DNA from: an uncultured Clostridia bacterium
GTDB taxonomy: Bacteria; Bacillota; Clostridia; Christensenellales; UBA1242
Reading direction: 5' to 3'
Assembly: GCA_947630405.1 (NCBI GenBank)
Contig: CANRHL010000005.1
Location: 1 to 47,431 of the forward strand
DNA length: 47,431 nucleotides
Position 1 is the stretch's first letter; every line of letters begins with the position of its first letter. A model generated the notes under the pieces. That model was not told where the DNA came from and searched no databases. It saw only the letters and a program-made list of their open reading frames with translations. This document shows positions 39,343 through 47,431 of the stretch, piece after piece. The position numbers and the translations under genes were made by a program.

Positions 39343-41813
39343 CTTTCAGTTTCACCTTGTTTTGTTAAAAATGTTAGTTTATCATTTTTGCAATCAACAA
39401 GCAGTTGGTCGCCCGCTTTAACGTCGCCCTTTAACATTTTATCGGCAAGTTCGTCTTCAATTTTGGTGGTTATTAATCGCTTTAATGGGCGCGCACCAAA
39501 ATCTTCATTTGTGCCGTTTTTAACAAGATAATTTAGCGTTGCAGTTGTGAATTTCAACTCCACTCCGCTCTGCTTAATATTTTTATTTAAATCGGTTAGC
39601 ATTTTCTTTGCAATTTCTTTTAAAACAGGTTGAGTTAGTTTGTTGAACACAACAATGTTATCAATACGGTTAATAAGTTCTGGTTTAAAATATTTTTTTA
39701 GTTCGTTTAGCATTATTGCAGATTTATCTTCTTTTTTGCTATCGTTAAAGCCTAAATCAACGCTATTTTTGTTTATCTTATCGCTGCCAATATTTGATGT
39801 TAAAATGATAATTGTGTTTTTAAAACTTACAACTTTGCCGTGGCTATCGGTAAGCCTACCGTCATCCAAAATTTGAAGCAGCATATTGAACACTTCTGGG
39901 TGTGCTTTTTCAATTTCGTCAAACAACACAACGCTATAAGGTTTGCGCCTTACTTGTTCGGTTAGTTGTCCGCCATCATCAAAGCCAACATATCCCGGTG
40001 GGCTACCAATCAATTTGCTAACGCTATGCGCTTCCATAAACTCGCTCATATCAAGACGAATTATTTTATTTTCATCGTCAAACAAGGCTTCGGCAAGCGC
40101 CTTGCTCAACTCGGTTTTACCAACACCGGTTGGGCCTAAGAATAAGAAACTGCCAATTGGGCGTTTTGGGTCCCTTATGCCAATTCGGCTTCGCCTTATT
40201 GCTTTTGCAACTTTTTCAACCGCTTCGTCTTGTCCCTTTACACGCTCTTGCAATGTTTTTTCAAGATGCAAAAGTTTTTCTGCTTCTCCTTCTGTTAGTT
40301 TTGTTAGCGGAATGTTTGTCCATTTGCTGATAACTTCGGCAATGTCGTGTTCGGTGATTTCTGCAACCGAATTTGAATTTGTTGGCATTGATTTTTGCCT
40401 TTCAATTTCGTCCTTCACTTTGGTAATTTGGTCACGCAATTTGCCTGCTTTTTCAAAGTCCTCTTGATTAACGGCATCTTCTTTTTCGGCTTCTAACTTT
40501 GCTTGTTTTTCTCTTAACGCTTTAACTTCGCTACTATCATAATTTGTTTTAACTTTTGCTCGGCTAGATGCTTCGTCAATAAGGTCAATGGCTTTATCTG
40601 GAAGGCTTCTATCTTGAATATATCTATCCGATAAATTTGCCGCTGCCTTAATTGCTTCGTCTGTTATTTTAACCTTGTGGAAGGCTTCGTAACTATCTCT
40701 TAGGCCGTTTAAAATCTCTATGGTTTGCTCAACTGTTGGCGGGTCAACCGTGATTGGCTGAAAACGCCTTTCAAGCGCTTTATCTTGCTCAATATATCGC
40801 CTATATTCGTCCGTTGTGGTTGCGCCAATTGTTTGCATTTCGCCACGCGCAAGATAAGGTTTTAACATATCGGCAGGGTTTGCTTCGCCCTTTTCGCTGC
40901 CAACTTGCGCAAGCGTGTGAATTTCATCAATAAACACAATTATATTTTTATTTTGAGTAATCATATCAATTGCGTTTTTAAGTTTCTCCTCCATGCTGCC
41001 ACGATATTTTGTGCCTGCCATAAGCCCGCCAATATCAAGGCTATAAATGGTTTTATTCTTTAAAAATGCTGGCACATCGCCCGAAACAATTCTCCTTGCA
41101 AGGCCTTCAACAATGGCGGTTTTACCAACGCCCGCTTCACCAATTAAAACTGGGTTGTTTTTAGTTTTGCGGCAAAGAATTTCAATCATACGTTCAATTT
41201 CGCCGTCCCTACCAATAATAGGGTCAATTTTGCCATTTTTTGCGCGCAAAGTTAGGTCGCTGCCCATCTCTAAAAGTTCGTCTGGCAATTCGCTTGTGTA
41301 GGTTTCAACTTTTTCTTTTGAAGGGTTGGTTGCGCCCACTTCAACAAAGCCATTTGTGTTAAATGTGTTAACGTTGCCATTGTTGTTTACGCTATTTGCA
41401 ATCAAGGTTATGGCTTTATTGCGCATTTCATATACATTGATTTTTAATGCGTTTGCCAAAATGTTTATTGCAAAACTATCTTCTTGGCTTAAAAGTGCCA
41501 CGAGCAAATGTTCGGTGGAAATATATGCCGAGTGAGTGCGTTTTGCAACAGATTGAGCAATCATTAAAAGTTCTTTAACGCGCGGCGTTAACTCAACAAC
41601 ATTTGATGGAATTGCTGCCGAATTTACGCTATCCAACACGCTTTCAACCACATTGCTATCCACATGATAAGCCTTTAAAAGTTTTTTAGATTTACACTCA
41701 ACTTTGGTTAGTGCGCACAAAATATGCTCAGTGCCAACCGTGCTGCCATAATTTGAAGCAATTTGGCTGGCAACTTGTATTGTTTTATTTGCCAAATCGG
41801 TTAAATTGTACAT
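39333..41813 (-). CDS. clpC: ATP-dependent Clp protease ATPase subunit ClpC
   Basis: Clp N-domain repeats, [18 protein letters not shown]-like linker ([17 protein letters not shown]), [20 protein letters not shown]-terminal D2 domain. Confidence 0.96.
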   Translation of the reverse strand: MYNLTDLANKTIQVASQIASNYGSTVGTEHILCALTKVECKSKKLLKAYHVDSNVVESVLDSVNSAAIPSNVVELTPRVKELLMIAQSVAKRTHSAYISTEHLLVALLSQEDSFAINILANALKINVYEMRNKAITLIANSVNNNGNVNTFNTNGFVEVGATNPSKEKVETYTSELPDELLEMGSDLTLRAKNGKIDPIIGRDGEIERMIEILCRKTKNNPVLIGEAGVGKTAIVEGLARRIVSGDVPAFLKNKTIYSLDIGGLMAGTKYRGSMEEKLKNAIDMITQNKNIIVFIDEIHTLAQVGSEKGEANPADMLKPYLARGEMQTIGATTTDEYRRYIEQDKALERRFQPITVDPPTVEQTIEILNGLRDSYEAFHKVKITDEAIKAAANLSDRYIQDRSLPDKAIDLIDEASSRAKVKTNYDSSEVKALREKQAKLEAEKEDAVNQEDFEKAGKLRDQITKVKDEIERQKSMPTNSNSVAEITEHDIAEVISKWTNIPLTKLTEGEAEKLLHLEKTLQERVKGQDEAVEKVAKAIRRSRIGIRDPKRPIGSFLFLGPTGVGKTELSKALAEALFDDENKIIRLDMSEFMEAHSVSKLIGSPPGYVGFDDGGQLTEQVRRKPYSVVLFDEIEKAHPEVFNMLLQILDDGRLTDSHGKVVSFKNTIIILTSNIGSDKINKNSVDLGFNDSKKEDKSAIMLNELKKYFKPELINRIDNIVVFNKLTQPVLKEIAKKMLTDLNKNIKQSGVELKFTTATLNYLVKNGTNEDFGARPLKRLITTKIEDELADKMLKGDVKAGDQLLVDCKNDKLTFLTKQGETERKK

Positions 41814-41814
41814 A

Positions 41815-42726
41815 TTATTCTCCTTTTAAAATAGATTTTACTTTGTTAGATAAATCTATTGCTTCGCTTTTAGATAGATACTCCACATTTTTAACTAGAC
41901 GTTGCAGTGCGTTTAAACTAGTTAATTTAACATCAACAAGTCCTAAATTTACGCCTAAACGCAAGTTAGATAAATGAATTTTTAATTCGTCGTAGGCCAT
42001 TAGGTGTGAATTTTTTAAAACAGCCAGACTTCTTAATGCACTATCTAAATATTCATCGTGATTTTCAACATCAAGCATTTTTGCGCTTTCAATCTCCAAA
42101 TCTTCAAGTTGCTTTAACACTTTTTCAAATTCGCTTATAACTTCACTTTCGCTAAATCCTAAATTGCACACTGTTGAAAGTTTAAAAATGTTTTTATCTT
42201 TCGTTTCAATTAGCGAATAGCCTAGTTTGGAAATATTATTCTTAACTTGTTCTGTTTTTTCAAGTTGCTTTATTGCGTTTAAATCGATTGCGCTTTCAAT
42301 TTTAACGGCACTGCCAATTTTGGTTAAATCGCTCATTAAATAGCCGTAATTATCTGAAAACGAAAGTGAAATTTTGTTTGAAATTAAATCCACAACTTCT
42401 TTCACATTTTTAAAAATGCTATCACTAAAATTTTCTGTGTAACTTGTGATTGTTATATGTTCGCCATCAAAAAGTGTAACTGCCAAATTGTTTTTTTGAT
42501 TTAAGAATATCAAATTACTTTTGGTGCTTATTTGCATGCTTGAAATATATTCTTTAATTTGTTCGCTTGTTTTAGTTAAATCGATTAGGCTAAAATCTTT
42601 TAAAACTTCAGCTAGTTTATTAACAATTTCTTCTTTTTTTGCGTTTTCAAGTTTTGGCACAAACTTATAGTCCTTAACATTTCTAAAAACGCTAACTTTT
42701 GTGTAAATAACATTATTCATTTTCAC
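41815..42726 (-). CDS. McsB-like (phosphagen kinase fold) protein, predicted catalytically inactive
   Basis: Position between mcsA and clpC; NNLAVTLFDGEHITI...DNYGYLMSDLTKIGSAVKIESAIDLNAI aligns with McsB VSVMLNEEDHIRI...[28 protein letters not shown]; C-term RSLAVLKNSHLMAYDELKIHLSNLRLGVNLGL resembles McsB RSYGVL...LSDVRLGIDLGI. Confidence 0.8.
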   Translation of the reverse strand: MKMNNVIYTKVSVFRNVKDYKFVPKLENAKKEEIVNKLAEVLKDFSLIDLTKTSEQIKEYISSMQISTKSNLIFLNQKNNLAVTLFDGEHITITSYTENFSDSIFKNVKEVVDLISNKISLSFSDNYGYLMSDLTKIGSAVKIESAIDLNAIKQLEKTEQVKNNISKLGYSLIETKDKNIFKLSTVCNLGFSESEVISEFEKVLKQLEDLEIESAKMLDVENHDEYLDSALRSLAVLKNSHLMAYDELKIHLSNLRLGVNLGLVDVKLTSLNALQRLVKNVEYLSKSEAIDLSNKVKSILKGE

Positions 42727-43207
42727 TCTCCAATGCTTTAATTTGTTTTTTTAGTTTTGCAGCATCTTCATATCGTTCTTCTTTAACGGCATCTGCCATT
42801 TTTAAGCGCAATTCTTCAATTTTTTCTTGTTTAGATTGAACTTTTTTGTTTGTTCTCACCTTTTTTGTTGGCTCTTGCTTATGCGTTGTAAATGGTGCAA
42901 TGCGTTTTACAATTTTGCTTATTTCATCTTTAAAAACTTCGTAGCAATTAGGGCAACCTAACTTCCTTGTCTGCTTAAATTCTCTTAAACTTGTTTTACA
43001 AACCGGGCAAACAATATTTTCAACTTGTTCAAAAGGCAAAATATCTGCAAACGGCATAAAAAGTTCGTCAAAAATATCGGCCGGGCTTGCATTAAACACA
43101 CCTTCTTTTATTGCACAATCTCTGCACAAATTTGTTGTTTGGCTCACTCCATTAACTATTAGTGTTGAGTGATAAACACTTGGTTTTCCACATCTATCAC
43201 AATTCAT
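42713..43207 (-). CDS. mcsA: McsA-type zinc-finger and UVR-motif protein
   Basis: CDRCGKPS...CRDC, CPVCKTSLREFKQTRKLGCPNCYEVF, C-terminal UVR KQEKIEELRLKMADAVKEERYEDAAKLKKQIK. Confidence 0.92.
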   Translation of the reverse strand: MNCDRCGKPSVYHSTLIVNGVSQTTNLCRDCAIKEGVFNASPADIFDELFMPFADILPFEQVENIVCPVCKTSLREFKQTRKLGCPNCYEVFKDEISKIVKRIAPFTTHKQEPTKKVRTNKKVQSKQEKIEELRLKMADAVKEERYEDAAKLKKQIKALESENE

Positions 43208-43228
43208 AATTCTACCTCCTTAAATGAA

Positions 43229-43690
43229 TTATTTTTCCCTTTTCATTAACTCTATTATAACCTGTTTTAAAATGTTGCTTCGCAAAACATTTTCTATATT
43301 TATAGGATTATTTAGCGCTTTATCGCTAATTGCCGTTTTAATGATGTCGGCCTCTTTGCTGGTTATCAGTTTTTTCTCATGCATGGCGGTTATCATTTGT
43401 TTTGCTCGCGGCAAACTTATTGGCTCGCTACAATTATTTAACGCCGAATTTAAAAAGTTTTCGTTATTATCGGTTAGCCTAGTAACCTTAATATATCCAC
43501 CACCGCCGCGCTGGCTCTCCACCACAAAACCACGATTGATTGTAAACCGGGTGTTAAGCACATAATTTATTTGGCTAGGCACACATGCAAAAAATTTTGC
43601 TAAATCGTTTCTAGATAACTCAATAAAACTATCATCGTCTAGGCTAGAAACAATAAATTCTTCAATTAAATCGCTTATTGTCTTGTTCAT
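43229..43690 (-). CDS. ctsR: Transcriptional repressor CtsR
   Basis: NKTISDLIEEFIVSSLDDDSFIELSRNDLAKFFACVPSQINYVLNTRFTINRGFVVESQRGGGGYIKV. Confidence 0.97.
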   Translation of the reverse strand: MNKTISDLIEEFIVSSLDDDSFIELSRNDLAKFFACVPSQINYVLNTRFTINRGFVVESQRGGGGYIKVTRLTDNNENFLNSALNNCSEPISLPRAKQMITAMHEKKLITSKEADIIKTAISDKALNNPINIENVLRSNILKQVIIELMKREK

Positions 43691-43775
43691 CCTCCCTCCT
43701 TTTTATAAAAGTAACGCCATTTGTATGTCGAAAATCAAACTTACTCCCAAGGCCCGCAAAATCTGGTTTTGAAAC

Positions 43776-43837
43776 GGGGTTTATTGGGGTCCCCACAAGA
43801 CAAAGGTCTATGTAGGATTTTTCGGGGTCCCCATAAG
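43776..43837 (-). repeat. Two 24-nt direct copies of CTTRTGGGGACCCCRAWAAAYCCY (43814-43837 and 43776-43799), each with a GGGGACCCC palindrome
   Basis: Copies 38 bp apart, 19/24 identical, in the ctsR 5' leader. Confidence 0.85.
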
Positions 43838-43856
43838 AGTTTTACTCGCCATGGGG

Positions 43857-43873
43857 TTTGACTTTCTTTGACT
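43857..43873 (-). promoter_or_regulatory. CtsR operator AGTCAAA-GAA-AGTCAAA
   Basis: Exact match to the heptad direct repeat RGTCAAA-NAN-RGTCAAA (allowing GAA), just downstream of the predicted -10. Confidence 0.9.
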
Positions 43874-43882
43874 TTCGCTTAT

Positions 43883-43911
43883 ATTCTATATCTATTATTC
43901 CCCAATGTCAA
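43883..43911 (-). promoter_or_regulatory. Sigma-A promoter of the ctsR operon TTGACA-N17-TAGAAT
   Basis: Minus strand: TTGACA 43911-43906, spacer 17, TAGAAT 43888-43883. Confidence 0.88.
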
Positions 43912-44021
43912 GCAAATTTGCCAAAATTTTTAAAATTTTTAGCAAACTTTTTATTAGAGTGCTAATTTTAAGTAAAATTGTTGCTTTAATGGCATCGATT
44001 TTCAAAGCCAAATAAAAAAAA

Positions 44022-44037
44022 TCAGGCATGTGCCTGA
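44022..44037 (-). terminator. Hairpin TCAGGCATGTGCCTGA with T-tract on minus strand
   Basis: Immediately downstream of the 44042 gene stop. Confidence 0.75.
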
Positions 44038-44041
44038 AAAT

Positions 44042-44800
44042 TTATTGTTTTATAATAGTTGCCTTTTTCTTTTCAACAATTTTGGCTATCAACATATATA
44101 TTCCTGCCACCAAGCCCATCGATAGATGCGCCACAATTAGAATTATTATGTAAAGCGGTTTTGAAAAGTTAAATATAGTTTTAAGTAGCGGTATCGGTAT
44201 AACGCCCGGATTGTTTAAGAACATCATGTTGCAGCCATTAATGCTATTTATTATTATTGCCAAAGCCATAAAGAAAAGGCAGAAAATTATGTATTTTAGC
44301 GATAATTTAAAGTCAATTTTTGTGGCATGAGTTACAAACAACATTATTGACGAATAAATGAAAGTTGAGTGATAAAGCATGCTATAAAGACACTGAAAAT
44401 GCCAAATTGGATAAGCCTTAAATGAAGTTGACGGGAAAAGTATGAACGCCCCGCCGGCAATTATGCCCGACATTGCAATAAAAGACAAGCCATAATCCCT
44501 AATTTTTTCATTTTTGAAATAACTAAACCACAAAGCGTAAATGAACAGCGAACAAAAATATAGTGGCAGCCAATAATCCAGCCCGGTTAAGCCGTTTGCT
44601 AGCGACCAAATGATTTTAAATAACTCTAAACAAGTGAACACCACGGCAAAAACTTTTAGCATTTTAAAATAGGTGGCCTTTTGCATTTTTCGTGTTAAAA
44701 TAACGGCAACTATAATCAAAAATACGCACACAAAAATGCTTATTATGTGTGCCACACTAAACATGCCAACCGGCTCATAAGTTCCCGCTATGCTAAACAT
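44042..44800 (-). CDS. Multi-TM membrane protein, YwaF/TMEM164-like (TIGR02206-like)
   Basis: FSVAHIISIFVCVFLIIV, LPLYFCSLFIYALW, HSTFIYSSIMLF, NGCNMMFL.NPG. Confidence 0.72.
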   Translation of the reverse strand: MFSIAGTYEPVGMFSVAHIISIFVCVFLIIVAVILTRKMQKATYFKMLKVFAVVFTCLELFKIIWSLANGLTGLDYWLPLYFCSLFIYALWFSYFKNEKIRDYGLSFIAMSGIIAGGAFILFPSTSFKAYPIWHFQCLYSMLYHSTFIYSSIMLFVTHATKIDFKLSLKYIIFCLFFMALAIIINSINGCNMMFLNNPGVIPIPLLKTIFNFSKPLYIIILIVAHLSMGLVAGIYMLIAKIVEKKKATIIKQ

Positions 44801-44841
44801 ATTTTACATTTTACCACAAAAGAAATGAATTTTCAACTTTT

Positions 44842-46647
44842 TTAACGCCTAAAATGGTCATAAATAATTTTTGCTGTTGGCTTGGTTACACCCTTTGTGT
44901 TTTCCAACTCTTCAAGTGAGGCATTTTTTATGTTTTCAATTGTTCTAAACTGCCTTAAAAGTGCCCTTCTTGTTGCCGGGCCAACCCCTGAAATGCTTTC
45001 TAATCCGCCTTTATACATGCCCTTACTCCTTAACTGCCTATTAAATGTTATGGCAAAGCGGTGCGCTTCGTCTCGGGCAAGTTGAACAAGCCTTAATGAA
45101 TAACTGCCTTTTTGAAGCATATATGGCACTGAATTGTGCGGTTTAAAAACTTCTTCTTCTCGCTTTGCAAGGCTAATTAAATCGTTTGTATAATTAAACT
45201 TTTCAAGCACTTCAACGGCAATGCCTAACTGCCCTTTTCCGCCGTCAATAACAATTAAATCCGGCATGCTTGAGAAAGATATATCTTCGCTTTTTAGTTT
45301 CTCCATACGCCGTGTTAAAACTTCGCGCATGGAAGCAAAATCGTCAATAAACTCAACCGTTTCAATCTTAAATTTGCGATACATGCTCGGTGCTTTTTCG
45401 CCATTAATTAACACCACCATGCTGGCAACGGTGTATGTGCCATATGTGTGAGAAATATCGTAGCACTCAATTCGCTTTGGCTCGCGGCTCAAATTTAGGT
45501 CTTTTTTAAGTTGTTTTACTGCTCCCATGCTAGCATTTATGTGCTTGACGTTTCGTTCCAAATTCTTTTCAATGTGGATGCGCGCATTTTTTTCTGCCAT
45601 TTCAAGCAATTTAAACTTGACGCTATCAATTTTTGGCTTGGTAACGATGATTTTTTTGCCCGCTTTGTTGCGCAAAAACAACTCTATTTCGGTTGTGTCG
45701 CACTCTTTTAAAATTATTTCATCCACAATTAATGGGTGGCTTAAATAATACTGCATAATAAATTGCGTGTAGGCTTCGTTTTCGTCTAAAAAATTAAGGA
45801 TATCAAAAGTTTCAACGCCTTGCAGTTTGCCGCCGCGAATGTTTAGCACGCACATTGCAGAAAATTCTCCGCTTGTAATCAAATTAAACACATCGTAGTC
45901 CACCAAACTGCCAAGTGAAGTTATAACATTTGCCTTGAGTTTATCAAGCATATTAATTCTATCCCTAATTTTAAGTGCAACTTCGTAATTTTCATGCTCA
46001 GATGCCAGGGCCATTTTTTTCTTTAAAATTTGTTCAACTTCTTTAGTGTCCCCTTTCAAAAAGCGGATTGCATCTTCAACAATTTTCATATATTCTTGTT
46101 TGCTAACAAGTTTTGCACAAGGCGCCGAGCACATATGCATTTCGTGAAATAAGCATGGTTTAATTGGCTTTTTGCTTTCGCTTAGCGGCAAGCGGCACTT
46201 TCTTAAAGGGAAGGCATAATCCATAATTGAAAGCACATCTTTCGCCGTCACGCCCGCCATATAAGGGCCAAAATATTTGTCGTTTTTATTAAGTTTTCGT
46301 GAAATTTCAAAGTGCGGATAATCCTCTTTTAAATTAACTTTAATGTAGGCATAAGTTTTGCTATCTTTTAAAAGAATATTATAATAAGGTTTATATTTTT
46401 TAATTAAGTTGTTTTCAAGTGCTAGGGCTTCAACTTCGTCATTAACAACATAAAAATCAAAATCGGCAACATTGCTGACCATATTTCTAACCTTAATTAT
46501 CTCTTGCTCGCGCAAAAAATATTGGCTAACGCGTTTTTTAAGGTTTTTTGCCTTGCCAACATAAATAACATTTTCGTCTTTATCCTTCATGATGTAAACG
46601 CCGGGGTCGGTTGTTAGGCGTTTAACCTTATCTAGCACTATGTTCAT
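44842..46647 (-). CDS. uvrC: Excinuclease ABC subunit C
   Basis: TTDPGVYIMKDKDENVIYVGKAKNLKKRVSQYF (GIY-YIG), UVR motif, DLIVIDGGKGQLGIAVEVL, C-terminal HhH2. Confidence 0.97.
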   Translation of the reverse strand: MNIVLDKVKRLTTDPGVYIMKDKDENVIYVGKAKNLKKRVSQYFLREQEIIKVRNMVSNVADFDFYVVNDEVEALALENNLIKKYKPYYNILLKDSKTYAYIKVNLKEDYPHFEISRKLNKNDKYFGPYMAGVTAKDVLSIMDYAFPLRKCRLPLSESKKPIKPCLFHEMHMCSAPCAKLVSKQEYMKIVEDAIRFLKGDTKEVEQILKKKMALASEHENYEVALKIRDRINMLDKLKANVITSLGSLVDYDVFNLITSGEFSAMCVLNIRGGKLQGVETFDILNFLDENEAYTQFIMQYYLSHPLIVDEIILKECDTTEIELFLRNKAGKKIIVTKPKIDSVKFKLLEMAEKNARIHIEKNLERNVKHINASMGAVKQLKKDLNLSREPKRIECYDISHTYGTYTVASMVVLINGEKAPSMYRKFKIETVEFIDDFASMREVLTRRMEKLKSEDISFSSMPDLIVIDGGKGQLGIAVEVLEKFNYTNDLISLAKREEEVFKPHNSVPYMLQKGSYSLRLVQLARDEAHRFAITFNRQLRSKGMYKGGLESISGVGPATRRALLRQFRTIENIKNASLEELENTKGVTKPTAKIIYDHFRR

Positions 46648-46725
46648 ATTAATATTATAACATATATTTTAGGTTTTTTAAAAGGTTTTAAGCCAATTAA
46701 ATTTTAAATATTTTTATATTGCCTA

Positions 46726-46754
46726 TTGACAGAACTCAATTTGCGTGTTAGAAT
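46726..46754 (+). promoter_or_regulatory. Promoter TTGACA-N17-TAGAAT (extended -10 TGT)
   Basis: Upstream of 46773 gene; GGAGAG SD follows. Confidence 0.85.
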
Positions 46755-46772
46755 AATTATGGAGAGTGTGTA

Positions 46773-47114
46773 ATGGATAGAAAAAATTATATGCAATTAT
46801 TAACCGAAGAAGATGTAAAAACAATCATTTCAAATGCGTTTAGCGATGTGGTTTCAAGTTCTGCCGAATATGTTGAGCTTGGCACAAGGCAAGAGCCGGC
46901 ATTTTTGGCCAAAGTTAAAAGAGCAAGCGTGCCGGGTGAACAAAAATACACTATAACAGAATTTATGGTTGAGCCATTTACTATAACCACTATTGGTTGT
47001 GACGAAATGTTAAATAGTTATTTGAATTTTATGATTAACACTAAAAACGAAAACGGCGAATTACGCTTTCCCAACTTTGAAGCCGATTTGTTTGTAATTG
47101 AAGAAAATTTTTAG
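46773..47114 (+). CDS. Small protein of unknown function
   Basis: Promoter plus SD; MDRKNYMQLLTEEDVKTIISNAFSDVVSS... Confidence 0.7.
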   Translation: MDRKNYMQLLTEEDVKTIISNAFSDVVSSSAEYVELGTRQEPAFLAKVKRASVPGEQKYTITEFMVEPFTITTIGCDEMLNSYLNFMINTKNENGELRFPNFEADLFVIEENF

Positions 47115-47121
47115 GAGTTAT

Positions 47122-47376
47122 ATGAATATTTTATTAACTAAAGACATTGTTAAAATTTTGAAAACCGCTTTTGTGGACCTTGAGGAAATTCAAAGTGTTG
47201 AGTTTTTGTTTGGCTCGTGGGTTGCAACATATAGGCGTAAAGGGCTTGATTTTGTACAAGATGTTGAATTTTTAGAGGACAGGGTTGTTGCCAACACAAA
47301 CTACACTGTTGATGTTGACATTTTGCAAGATGCTTTAAATGATTATTTAAACGCAAACACTAATAATTTAGATTAA
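47122..47376 (+). CDS. Small protein of unknown function, possible paralogue of the preceding gene
   Basis: SD AGGAGTTAT then MNILLTKDIVKILKTAFVDLEEIQSVEFLFGSWVATYRRKG... Confidence 0.68.
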   Translation: MNILLTKDIVKILKTAFVDLEEIQSVEFLFGSWVATYRRKGLDFVQDVEFLEDRVVANTNYTVDVDILQDALNDYLNANTNNLD

Positions 47377-47412
47377 TTCAAAATTGCGTTTGTTAATATT
47401 TAGATAAACGAT

Positions 47413-47431
47413 TTCATACATTATGTATGAA
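47413..47431. repeat. Inverted repeat TTCATACAT-T-ATGTATGAA at window end
   Basis: 9-bp perfect arms; terminator or operator, cut by the window edge. Confidence 0.5.

Noticed and set aside
39640-41535. Plus-strand ORFs (including a 174-aa one) opposite clpC
   Set aside because: Shadow ORFs of a strongly conserved AAA+ gene.

Overview
The window is a contiguous, gene-dense, AT-rich chromosomal segment, most consistent with a sporulation-lineage Firmicute (Clostridia-like). I found no rRNA, tRNA, CRISPR array, prophage or transposase. It is mostly housekeeping: engB (partial), dinB, an SLT transglycosylase, dnaG - sigma-like ORF - rpoD, ppdK, yqfC-yqfD-ybeY::era-yqzL-recO, an ABC-F ATPase, nrdR, ylmC/ymxH, a type IIA topoisomerase pair, ddl / MurF-like, tsaB::rimI-tsaE, a pyrimidine nucleoside phosphorylase, a class V aminotransferase with DUF3343, nth, obg, yhbY, an S8 protease, ctsR-mcsA-mcsB-like-clpC, and uvrC. 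The observations I rate highest are: (1) at least eight genes where a promoter-like -10 hexamer ends exactly 6-7 nt before the ATG and no Shine-Dalgarno is present, suggesting widespread leaderless mRNAs; (2) an McsB-like protein in the ctsR operon that appears to have lost the phosphagen-kinase catalytic residues; (3) a short sigma-70 region 1.2-2 protein with no region 3/4, encoded between dnaG and rpoD; (4) an ABC-type ATPase homologue with every nucleotide-binding motif eroded but an intact ORF; (5) a duplicated GGGGACCCC-containing, coding-like motif in the ctsR leader; (6) a YbeY::Era fusion; and (7) a tandem pair of uncharacterised helical-repeat proteins. Everything is by-eye reading; no searches were run.
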